Shown here: piece by piece, positions 8,882-16,537 of the stretch | Layout: every line of letters starts with the position of its first letter | Numbering within the stretch: the first letter of the stretch is position 1 | Source: Verrucomicrobia bacterium LP2A | GTDB lineage: Bacteria > Verrucomicrobiota > Verrucomicrobiia > Methylacidiphilales > Methylacidiphilaceae | Reading direction: 5' to 3' | NCBI GenBank assembly: GCA_000526255.1 | Contig: JAFS01000002.1 | Span: forward strand, 372,001-436,000 | Length of the DNA: 64,000 nucleotides | Notes under the pieces: generated by a model | What the model was told of the DNA's origin: nothing | Seen by the model: only the letters and a program-made list of their open reading frames with translations | Databases searched by the model: none | Position numbers and translations under genes: made by a program

Positions 8882-9091
8882 CTAGCCAAACGGGAGGCTG
8901 TCGCGCACGTGTCCGACGTCTTCGCTCCGGACGGTCTTCGGCTTGCCGAGCCGTCGCATTCTCTTTCGATTCTTGCTGGAGGCCAGATGCCTCCTCCCCG
9001 CGCGAGGAGCAAGCACCTTCCCTCGAGCCGTTACCTTAAATCGCTTCGCTACGGCCTTCTTCGTCTTTCTGCGCGCCACTGCCTTGGGCAT
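8882..9091 (-). CDS. rpmI: 50S ribosomal protein L35
   Basis: 69 residues, strongly basic: MPKAVARRKTKKAVAKRFKV followed by the GKVLAPRAGRRHLASSKNRKR core of L35 and a KTVRSEDVGHVRDSLPFG tail. The start at 9091 fits the family N-terminus (MPK) and is preceded by a GAAAGAAG-type ribosome-binding site; the upstream in-frame start adds residues not seen in L35. It lies 32 nt after infC. Confidence 0.96.
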   Translation of the reverse strand: MPKAVARRKTKKAVAKRFKVTARGKVLAPRAGRRHLASSKNRKRMRRLGKPKTVRSEDVGHVRDSLPFG

Positions 9092-9123
9092 ACCCTCTTC
9101 TTCCTTTCTCTTACGGATAGAGC

Positions 9124-9714
9124 TCAAGCGCTCTCCGCTTCCCCTTCTTCCGTATACTTATGCGTTCTCTTTTGCGCGGGCAGAGGGAGAAGCATCAAGA
9201 CAATACTTCGACCGATCGCCTTGATCTCCTGGTCTGCCGTTCCGACGTGGCCGAGATCGTCGCGCACGCGCCTCATCAGATCCACGGCCAGTTCCTTGTG
9301 GATGTTCTCCCGACCGCGAAGCAGCAGATTGAAGCGCACCTTCATGCCCTTCCATAGGAATCCTTCCGCATGCTTCAGCTTAATCTGGTAATCGTTCGCG
9401 TCGATGTTGAGGTGGAGTTGCAGCTCCTTGAGCTTCGAGGTGCCCGTGCTCCCCTTCTTTGAATCCTTCTCCTTCTTGGCCTGCTCGTACTTATACTTGC
9501 CGTAATCGAGGATCTTGCAGACCGGCGGCTTGGCATTGGGAGCCACTTCCACCAGGTCGAGCATCCTGCCGCGCGCTGCCGCTTGGGCCGCCCCCGCGGA
9601 CATGACCCCGAGCGGCTTTCCGTCGGAGTCGATGACATATACCTCCGGAGCACGGATGAATTGATTGATCCGTACGCGAGGCTGACGTTGAAAGGAACGA
9701 AACGGGGGACGCAC
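9124..9714 (-). CDS. infC: Translation initiation factor IF-3
   Basis: 196 residues with both IF3 domains: N-terminal RVNQFIRAPEV-like RINQFIRAPEVYVIDSDGKP, the linker with DLVEVAPNAKPPVCKILDYGKYKYE, and the C-terminal domain with KELQLHLNIDANDY and VRFNLLLRGRE. The frame opens with GTG at 9714, one nucleotide after the thrS stop. IF-3 genes often use rare start codons for autoregulation; here GTG is the visible choice. The C-terminus (KRTHKYTEEGEAESA) is slightly extended and acidic. Confidence 0.95.
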   Translation of the reverse strand: MRPPFRSFQRQPRVRINQFIRAPEVYVIDSDGKPLGVMSAGAAQAAARGRMLDLVEVAPNAKPPVCKILDYGKYKYEQAKKEKDSKKGSTGTSKLKELQLHLNIDANDYQIKLKHAEGFLWKGMKVRFNLLLRGRENIHKELAVDLMRRVRDDLGHVGTADQEIKAIGRSIVLMLLPLPAQKRTHKYTEEGEAESA

Positions 9715-9715
9715 G

Positions 9716-11551
9716 CTACAGAGACCGCCTTGCCACCTCTTCGGCTACCCGATCCACAAATGCCGTCAGGGTCATTACGCCGAGGTTCCCTCGCCTGCGG
9801 CTTCGCACCGAGAGATTCTTTGAAGATTGCTCGTTCTTTCCAACAATGGCCATATACGGGATCTTCTGCTTTTCGGCAATGCGAATTTTCGCATTCAGCG
9901 TCTCGCTTTTCTCATCGACGGTGACCCGAAGCCGCCGATGACGCAACGCGGCGGCGACCTCCCGCGCATACTCGAGCTGCAAGTCGCTGATCGGCAAGAT
10001 CCTGACCTGCTCCGGAGCGAGCCAGACCGGAAAATCCCCGCCGAAATGCTCGGTCAGGATCGCCAGGAAACGCTCGAGCGAACCAAAGGGAGCGCGATGG
10101 ATCATGACCGGACGATGTTCGCAATTGTCGGAGCCGACGAAGGTCAGCCCAAAGCGGATGGGCAGGTTATAGTCGAGCTGTACCGTGCCCAGCTGCCACT
10201 CGCGTCCCAAGCAGTCCCGCACCAGGAAGTCGATCTTGGGGCCGTAGAAAGCGGCCTCTCCCGCCTCCTGCGTAAAGTCGAGCCCCGCCAGCCGAATGGC
10301 GGAGGCGAGTGCGGCCTCCGCCTTCTCCCACAACTCCGGCTCGCCGATATATTTCTCGGATTCCGGCCCGCGCAGGCCCAGTCGGATCCGGCAATCCCGC
10401 AAATCGAGCGTGGCGAGCACGGCCCGGACCAGCTCCAGGCAGCCTCCCACCTCAGCCTCGACCTGGTCCTCTGAGCAGAAAATGTGCGCATCGTCCTGAG
10501 TAAACCCACGCAGCCGGGTCATGCCTCCCAGCTCTCCGGACTTCTCCCAGCGATAGACCGTGCCGAACTCGGCAAGCCGCACCGGAAGCTCGCGATACGA
10601 ACGCGGGCGACTGGCGAAGATCCGGATATGCATGGGACAGTTCATTGGCTTGAGCAGATAGCCGCCGACCGCTCCGCTCTCCACCCGGTTGGCATAGTCT
10701 CCGCAGCCGCATCCCTCTTGAACCAGGCGCTCCCATGCTGCAGGCTCCGGAATCGGAGGGTACTGGGACTCCCGGTAGAAGGGAAAATGACCGGAGGTGC
10801 GATAGAGCCCGAGCTCGCCGATGTGCGGGGTAAAGACGGTCTCGTAGCCCTGCCCGGCCAGAAGCTCCCCCAGGAAGGCCTGAAGCTCCTGCCGGATCAC
10901 GGCACCTCGAGGAAGCCAGAGAGGAAGGCCGGCGCCCACCGCCTCGTCGAAATAGAAGAGCTCGAGCTCGCGACCGAGCTTGCGATGATCCCGTCTCTTG
11001 GCCTCCTCGAGGCGTGCCAAGTGCTCCTCAAGCTCCCGCTCGGTCGCGAATGCCGTTCCATAGACCCGCTGGAGCTGGGGATTCCTTTCGTCTCCCCGAT
11101 AATAGGCGCTGGCTACATGAGTCAGCCGAACCGCTCCCACCGAGGCGGTGCTTTTCACGTGAGGGCCCGCACAGAGATCGAGGAACTCTCCGTTCTGGTA
11201 GAGCGTGATCGGCTCATCCTCGGGAATGCCGCGCAAGATATCGAGCTTGAACTCGCTCGGCACCGGGCGTTCGGAGAGAGCACCAAGACGGCCGCGCAGG
11301 GCCAGCTTCTCGGCTTCCTCCCGGCCGGCGGGCACGCAGACGAACGGCTGCCCGGCGCGAACGATCTCGCGCATCTTCCCTTCGATCGTCGGGAAGTCCT
11401 CGGGGGAAATCCGGTGGGGAAGAGAGACGTCGTAGTAGAAGCCGTTCTCCACTGGAGGTCCGGCGGCCAACTGTACCTCCGGCCAAATCTCCAGTAGAGC
11501 GGTTGCCAGGATATGCGCGGCGGAATGCCGCAGGGTTTCTAGCTCAGTCAC
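9716..11551 (-). CDS. thrS: Threonyl-tRNA synthetase
   Basis: About 611 residues. The start (GTG at 11551) leads directly into the editing domain motif LRHSAAHILATALLEIWP, so the small N-terminal TGS domain found in many homologues is absent. The class II catalytic core shows KPMNCPMHIRIF (zinc Cys), LPVRLAEFGTVYRWEKSGEL, TRLRGFTQDDAHIF and the C-terminal NCEHRPVMIHRAPFGSLERF, followed by the anticodon-binding domain. A TTG 39 nt upstream is an alternative start. It heads the run thrS-infC-rpmI-rplT-dxr-rseP-ispG. Confidence 0.95.
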   Translation of the reverse strand: MTELETLRHSAAHILATALLEIWPEVQLAAGPPVENGFYYDVSLPHRISPEDFPTIEGKMREIVRAGQPFVCVPAGREEAEKLALRGRLGALSERPVPSEFKLDILRGIPEDEPITLYQNGEFLDLCAGPHVKSTASVGAVRLTHVASAYYRGDERNPQLQRVYGTAFATERELEEHLARLEEAKRRDHRKLGRELELFYFDEAVGAGLPLWLPRGAVIRQELQAFLGELLAGQGYETVFTPHIGELGLYRTSGHFPFYRESQYPPIPEPAAWERLVQEGCGCGDYANRVESGAVGGYLLKPMNCPMHIRIFASRPRSYRELPVRLAEFGTVYRWEKSGELGGMTRLRGFTQDDAHIFCSEDQVEAEVGGCLELVRAVLATLDLRDCRIRLGLRGPESEKYIGEPELWEKAEAALASAIRLAGLDFTQEAGEAAFYGPKIDFLVRDCLGREWQLGTVQLDYNLPIRFGLTFVGSDNCEHRPVMIHRAPFGSLERFLAILTEHFGGDFPVWLAPEQVRILPISDLQLEYAREVAAALRHRRLRVTVDEKSETLNAKIRIAEKQKIPYMAIVGKNEQSSKNLSVRSRRRGNLGVMTLTAFVDRVAEEVARRSL

Positions 11552-11833
11552 GATGTTTCTTTCGTTGTTTCCCTCTTCCGCGGCTCGCAAGAGTATGCCC
11601 GGTCCCGCCGATCGACAAGAAAGGAGGAGATGGGCGTTTCCATCCGGCTCGGGATGGCTCTTGCCAGCAACCTATTCCAACCCCAACAAAGCAGACGCTC
11701 TTGGATTTGCAAGCCGCGAGCGGAAATTTCGGAGGAAAGCGGACGGACGGAACCTTTGGGGTGGAGAAGGTCTCGCCGCAAGGGCCGCCTTGCCGAAAAA
11801 CCGGCCGCGGCGTAGCCTCGGCCACCGCCGCCG

Positions 11834-12640
11834 ATGCTCGCCTACTACGTCGACAACCTCAGCCCCTATCTCGTCCGCTTTCCGGGCGGCTGGGGAATCC
11901 GCTACTACGGCCTCGCCTATCTCCTCGGCTTCCTCTTCCTCTGGTGGGGGCTCCATTATCAGCAGAGAAAGGGCTGGCTTCGGTTAACCGACCGACAGAT
12001 CGATGACTTCGTGTTCTGGCTCGCTCTCGGCGGCGTCATCGTGGGCGGCAGGCTCGGCTACTGTCTGCTCTATGATCTTCCCCATATTCTCCGCCAGCCG
12101 CTGGAGCTTTTTGCCCTCTGGCGGGGAGGAATGTCGAGCCACGGAGGCATCGCCGGTGTCCTGATCGTCCTCTTCTTGAGTGCGCGACGGTGGGGGGTTC
12201 CCTTTTTCCATCTGGCCGACGCTGTCGTCTGGTGCACGCCCGTCGGGCTCGGATTGGGGCGGATCGCCAACTTCATCAACGGAGAGCTTTGGGGTCGACC
12301 CTCCACGGTGCCCTGGGCTGTAATCTTTCCGGAGGCCCCACCGGTCCACGGGCTGCCGGTCCCGCGCCATCCGTCGCAACTCTACGAAGCGGCGCTCGAA
12401 GGGTTGCTTCTTTTCTCGCTGGTCGCCTGGCTGCGGGCGCGCGGCGCGCGCGAGGGTATGGTCGCCCTCTCCTTTCTCGCCGGCTACAGCATCGTGCGAA
12501 TCCTGGCGGAATGTTTTCGCGAGCCCGATGCCCAGATCGGTTTTTATTTCGGTTTTCTGACGCAAGGGCAACTCCTTTCGGTAGTCACACTCATCCTCGC
12601 CGGGCTCCTCTGGTGGCTGCGAAGGCGAAGCTATCTCTAG
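11834..12640 (+). CDS. lgt: Prolipoprotein diacylglyceryl transferase
   Basis: 268 residues, integral membrane protein with about seven helices. Family motifs: IRYYGLAYLLGF, GGRLGYCLLYD, GGMSSHGGIAGV (contains the essential HGG), and the signature GLGLGRIANFINGELWGRPS, then HPSQLYEA. It transfers diacylglycerol from phosphatidylglycerol to the lipobox cysteine of prelipoproteins at the cytoplasmic membrane. It is divergent from thrS with a 280-nt spacer, and its 3' end overlaps the convergent cimA by 4 nt. Confidence 0.96.
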   Translation: MLAYYVDNLSPYLVRFPGGWGIRYYGLAYLLGFLFLWWGLHYQQRKGWLRLTDRQIDDFVFWLALGGVIVGGRLGYCLLYDLPHILRQPLELFALWRGGMSSHGGIAGVLIVLFLSARRWGVPFFHLADAVVWCTPVGLGLGRIANFINGELWGRPSTVPWAVIFPEAPPVHGLPVPRHPSQLYEAALEGLLLFSLVAWLRARGAREGMVALSFLAGYSIVRILAECFREPDAQIGFYFGFLTQGQLLSVVTLILAGLLWWLRRRSYL

Positions 12641-14253
12641 CCCACCTCGGGGGATCGCTTCGAGCGCAGGAGCCAATACTCGATGCTGTCGACGAGCGCC
12701 TCCCAGGAAGCCTCCACGATGTTGGTCGACACGCCGACGGTCGTCCAGCTTGTGGTCCCCTCCGATGATTCGACCAGGACCCGCGTTACGGCTCCGGTGC
12801 CCCCCACGGGGCCCAGGATTCGCACCTTGTAGTCCCGCAGGCCCACGCGTGCGAGGCCTGGATAAAATCGCTCGAGGCCCCCGCGCAGAGCCCGGTCCAA
12901 GGCATGAATCGGGCCGTCGCCCTCGGCGACCGTGTAGACGGCCTCTCCCTTGACCGACAGCTTTACCGTGGCCTCGGACACTTCGTACTCCTTGGCGGGA
13001 AAGCGTCGGATCGAGACGTGGTACTCGACCAGTTGAAAGAAGGGAGGATAGGGGAGCAAGCGTCTACGAAGGAGCAGATCAAACGATGCGTCCGCCGCCT
13101 CGAATTCATAGCCTTTTCCTTCCATCTCCTTGATCTGCTGGAGCGCTTCGCTCGTGCGCACGTCATCCTCGCGGAGCGCCAATCCCAACTCCCTCGCCTT
13201 GATGGCGATATTGCTTCGTCCGGAAAGCTCGCCTACGAGAATCCGCCGGCGATTTCCCACGGCTTCCGGCTCGATGTGCTCATAGCTGCGGAAGAGTTTT
13301 CCGATCGCGTTGACGTGAGTGCCTCCCTTGTGAGCAAAAGCGCACCGGCCGACGAAGGGCGCCCGTGGATTCGGAGCGAGATTGGCCGTCTCATCGACGA
13401 AGAGGGAAAGCTCCTGGAGGCGCGAAAGACCACCGGGAGGAAGGGCGCGCCTGCCCATCTTGATTTCCAGATTGGCGATCGTCGAGATGAGGTTACAGTT
13501 GCCGGTCCGCTCTCCGTAACCGTTAACTGTCCCCTGCACCTGAGTCGCCCCCGCTTGGACCGCAGCCAATGCGTTGGCGACCGCAAGCTCGCCATCGTTG
13601 TGCGTATGAATGCCGATGCGGGAGCCGACCTTCTGCCGGGCCAGCGCGGTCAGCTGCGCGATTCTCTCGGGCAGGGATCCGCCGTTGGTATCGCACAGAA
13701 CCACCCAGTCCGCGCCCGCCTTGGATGCGGCCGCAAGGCACTCCAGAGCATAGTCGGGATCCTCCCGATATCCGTCGAAGGCATGCTCCGCGTCGTAGAT
13801 CACTTCTTTCCCGCGGGCTTTAAAGAATGCGACCGTGTCTCGGATCATCGCCAGGTTCTCCGCCGGAGTTGCGCGCAGGATTTCCCGAACATGCAGCAGC
13901 CAAGTCTTGCCGAAGACCGCCACGGCCCCCGTTCCGGCATCCAAGAGCATGCGAATCTGGGGATCCCGCTCCACGGAAATGCCCGCCCTTCGGGTGCTCC
14001 CGAACGCGACGATGCGGCTCGCCCGGAGCGGAAGGCGGGAAACTTCCTGGAAAAACGCCAGATCCTTCGGATTGCTTCCCGGCCATCCCCCCTCGATGTA
14101 GGAGATCCCCATCTCGTCGAGCTTCTGCACGATCCGCAACTTATCCGGAAGGGAAAAGTGGACATTCTCCCCTTGGGCGCCGTCCCGCAGGGTTGTGTCG
14201 TAGATCGTGACAACCCCATCGGAATCGCAAACCCGGTCTGTCTGGCTCGTCAT
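12637..14253 (-). CDS. cimA: (R)-citramalate synthase
   Basis: About 538 residues. HMGL-like catalytic barrel with YDTTLRDGAQGENVHFS, YIEGGWPGSNPKD, ICDTNGG-like VLCDTNGGSLPERI and IHTHNDGELAVANALA, followed by a LeuA-type C-terminal regulatory domain (VKLSVKGEAVYTVAEGDGPI). The EGGWPGSNPKD segment distinguishes CimA of this long class from isopropylmalate synthase. It condenses pyruvate and acetyl-CoA to citramalate, giving isoleucine without threonine deaminase. The ATG at 14253 is used; a GTG lies immediately before it. Confidence 0.9.
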   Translation of the reverse strand: MTSQTDRVCDSDGVVTIYDTTLRDGAQGENVHFSLPDKLRIVQKLDEMGISYIEGGWPGSNPKDLAFFQEVSRLPLRASRIVAFGSTRRAGISVERDPQIRMLLDAGTGAVAVFGKTWLLHVREILRATPAENLAMIRDTVAFFKARGKEVIYDAEHAFDGYREDPDYALECLAAASKAGADWVVLCDTNGGSLPERIAQLTALARQKVGSRIGIHTHNDGELAVANALAAVQAGATQVQGTVNGYGERTGNCNLISTIANLEIKMGRRALPPGGLSRLQELSLFVDETANLAPNPRAPFVGRCAFAHKGGTHVNAIGKLFRSYEHIEPEAVGNRRRILVGELSGRSNIAIKARELGLALREDDVRTSEALQQIKEMEGKGYEFEAADASFDLLLRRRLLPYPPFFQLVEYHVSIRRFPAKEYEVSEATVKLSVKGEAVYTVAEGDGPIHALDRALRGGLERFYPGLARVGLRDYKVRILGPVGGTGAVTRVLVESSEGTTSWTTVGVSTNIVEASWEALVDSIEYWLLRSKRSPEVG

Positions 14254-14315
14254 CACTCGCGCCTTTTTCGAAGAAAACCCCTGGACAAAGGGAAAGCCAG
14301 GGAAGAGACTTTACA

Positions 14316-14684
14316 ATGATGCAGATCCAATGGAATCCGCAAGGAATTAAGCTGACCGCGCCTCTTTACTCTTATATCGAGAAAAAACTACAAAAGCTCG
14401 AGCGTTACGAGGATAGAATCGTCGGGGCTCACGTGACCGTCCAGCATGATCCGCCCAAGGCTTCCCTCAACAAGCAAGCCTTCATCGTCAAAGTCCATCT
14501 TTCCCTCCCCGGACCGGATCTTCACGCGGAAGATCACGGGCACGACCTCTACCAAGCCATCGACCTGATCGCGGACCGTCTGGAAGGTCAGCTCCGGCGC
14601 CGGAAAACCGAACTGACCGAAAAGCGTCGACACGAATCACGAGAAGCGAAGGGTGAGGTCCACTCCGGGCCTACGCCGGAATAG
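14316..14684 (+). CDS. hpf: Ribosome hibernation promoting factor, short type
   Basis: 122 residues; S30AE/YfiA fold with IQWNPQGIKLTAPLYSYIEK at the start, KLERYEDRIVGAHVTV, the ASLNKQAFIVKVHLSLPG strand pair and AEDHGHDLYQAIDLIADRLE. The long-form C-terminal dimerisation domain is absent, so this is a short HPF/RaiA-like protein that binds the 30S decoding region of idle ribosomes. Divergent from cimA with a 62-nt gap. Confidence 0.9.
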   Translation: MMQIQWNPQGIKLTAPLYSYIEKKLQKLERYEDRIVGAHVTVQHDPPKASLNKQAFIVKVHLSLPGPDLHAEDHGHDLYQAIDLIADRLEGQLRRRKTELTEKRRHESREAKGEVHSGPTPE

Positions 14685-14686
14685 AC

Positions 14687-14730
14687 GACGGGCGAGCCTG
14701 CTCGCTTCCCGTCCGCGCCGCGACGCGGAC
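14687..14730. terminator. Paired hairpins between convergent hpf and pepF-like genes
   Basis: Two adjacent inverted repeats fill the 75-nt convergent gap: GACGGG-CGAGC / GCTCG-CCCGTC at 14687-14713 and GTCCGCG / CGCGGAC at 14711-14730. There is no T-run on either strand, so if they stop transcription they do so as a bidirectional or factor-assisted terminator. They overlap by three bases and could be alternative structures. Confidence 0.4.
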
Positions 14731-14759
14731 GCCAACATCCGCCCAGGGGTTCCCTCCGT

Positions 14760-16493
14760 TCAGCCCGTTCCGTAGCCAAGACGCTCGAGCTCTTCCCCAG
14801 CCGCCGCGACGAGCGACCCTAGGTTGTCCCGTCCGAATGAAAAGGGCACTCCGGCAGCGGTAAAAAGCTCGGGAAGGGTCTTCGAGCCTCCGAAGGCGAG
14901 CGCCCGTCGGTACGCATCCAAGGCGCCGGCAGGGTCGCTCAAGGATCGCCTCCAAATCCCCAAGGCGCCCAGCTGGGCGATCCCATACTCGATGTAATAG
15001 AAGGGATACTCGAAGATATGGAGTTGCCGATGCCAGAGGGAACGCAGAACCCCTTCGTACCCGGACCAGTCCTCTCTTCCTCCGAAACGCCGCACCAACT
15101 CTTCCCAGGAGGCAGCCCTCTCGTCCCGGGAATGACCGGGATGGGTGTAGAGCCAGTGCTGGAACCCGTCCACCACTGCCATCCAAGGAAGGAAGCGAAG
15201 GATTCCCTCGAGATGGTTGCGGCGAGCCCGCCGCAGCTCTTCTTCTCCGTAAAATTCTCCCAGATGGGGGGCGGCCAAAAGCTCCATGGACATCGACGCC
15301 ACCTCGCAAAATTCCAAAGGAGCGGAACGATAGGCATAAAGCGGCTGGGTACGGGCAAGAAGGGTATGAAACGCATGGCCGCTCTCATGCAGCAGGGTTT
15401 CCAGGTCTCGGTGGGTACCGACCGCGTTCATGAAGATGAAGGGCAGTCGAGCTTCGGAGAGCATGCTCTGGTAGCCGCCAGGGGCCTTCCCCTTTCGATT
15501 CTCGAGATCGACCAAGTTGTTCCGGTGCAACTGCCCGAAGAGATCTCCCAACGGTTCGTCGAGGGCGCGGAACACCTTTTCGGTCTTCTCCAGCAGCTCG
15601 GCACTCGCCCGAAACGGGCGAAGAGGGGGCTTCCCCTCGATGTCGACCGCCAGATCCCAGGGACGCAGACGATCCACCCCGAGCCGCTTTCCCCGCCGGA
15701 CATCCATCTCCCGGCAAAGAGGCACGACCACTTCTTCGATCGTCCGACCGAACTCGAGGCAATCTCCCGGAGTGTAATCGAATCGCTCGGCGCGCGCGAA
15801 GGCATAGTCGCGGTAGTCAGGAAAGCCGGCGCCGGCAGCGATCTCCCTTCGCAAAGCAAGAAGGCGATCGAAAATCTCCTCCAACATTTCGGCGTCTTGC
15901 CCCCTGCGCCGGGCGATCTGCTCCCAGGCCGTCCGCCTCCTCTCTCGATTCGGCTCCTCGAGCACCCTTCCTACCTGGGCGAGCGTCTGCTCCTTCCCGT
16001 CGAAGAGGATCGTCATCGCCCCGATGACCTTTTGATATTGCTGAGAAAGGCGCGCCTCCTCCGTCTCCCGTGCGATATTCTCCTCGCGAAAGAGGCGGAC
16101 CTGCATTTCCACGCTCCGCCGGAAGACCGCGTAAGAATCGGGGAGCGCATCGATGCACGGGTGCTGGCAAAAGGCGCGGAGGATTCCCATCTGCCGCGCC
16201 TTCCTCCACGGATCGACGACGGTGAGAATTTCCAGATACGCTTTCTCGCGCTCCGGATCGTCCGTCTGAGCGGTCATCGCGATGTAGCGCTTGGCCCGCA
16301 CTTCGTCCATCGCCGCCTGGACCTCGTCGTAATGACCCAGCCAGGCTTCCAAAGCGGGCACCGATCGGGCGTCGCCCAGCTCTCGTTCGAGTCGCCCAAA
16401 ATGCTCCTCGAGATCGGGTAGTGAGCAGAGGTCGGTCTCGACGGGGAGAAAAGTGCGAGGAGCAAAGGGAGCCACGGGGGCGAACGCGTTCAT
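14760..16493 (-). CDS. pepF: M3 family oligoendopeptidase (PepF-like)
   Basis: 577 residues, M3 metallopeptidase size. The zinc-binding HESGHAFHT (HExxH) is near residue 375, followed by the downstream Glu region FCEVASMSMELLAAPHL, and by the family closing motif FYYIEYGIAQLGALGIW. It degrades short cytosolic peptides. The start (ATG at 16493) gives the MNAFAPVAPFAPRTFLP N-terminus; a far upstream in-frame extension to 17276 overlaps the preceding gene and is not believed. It lies 44 nt after the PHP-glycosyltransferase gene and may be the last gene of that operon. Confidence 0.88.
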   Translation of the reverse strand: MNAFAPVAPFAPRTFLPVETDLCSLPDLEEHFGRLERELGDARSVPALEAWLGHYDEVQAAMDEVRAKRYIAMTAQTDDPEREKAYLEILTVVDPWRKARQMGILRAFCQHPCIDALPDSYAVFRRSVEMQVRLFREENIARETEEARLSQQYQKVIGAMTILFDGKEQTLAQVGRVLEEPNRERRRTAWEQIARRRGQDAEMLEEIFDRLLALRREIAAGAGFPDYRDYAFARAERFDYTPGDCLEFGRTIEEVVVPLCREMDVRRGKRLGVDRLRPWDLAVDIEGKPPLRPFRASAELLEKTEKVFRALDEPLGDLFGQLHRNNLVDLENRKGKAPGGYQSMLSEARLPFIFMNAVGTHRDLETLLHESGHAFHTLLARTQPLYAYRSAPLEFCEVASMSMELLAAPHLGEFYGEEELRRARRNHLEGILRFLPWMAVVDGFQHWLYTHPGHSRDERAASWEELVRRFGGREDWSGYEGVLRSLWHRQLHIFEYPFYYIEYGIAQLGALGIWRRSLSDPAGALDAYRRALAFGGSKTLPELFTAAGVPFSFGRDNLGSLVAAAGEELERLGYGTG

Positions 16494-16537
16494 CTCGGGG
16501 GATAACCCTTGCCACCGGCGGAGGACGAGGGCAAGCC

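Noticed and set aside
11552-11833. T-box leader upstream of thrS
   Set aside because: No AGGGTGGNACCGCG-type antiterminator motif on the minus strand.
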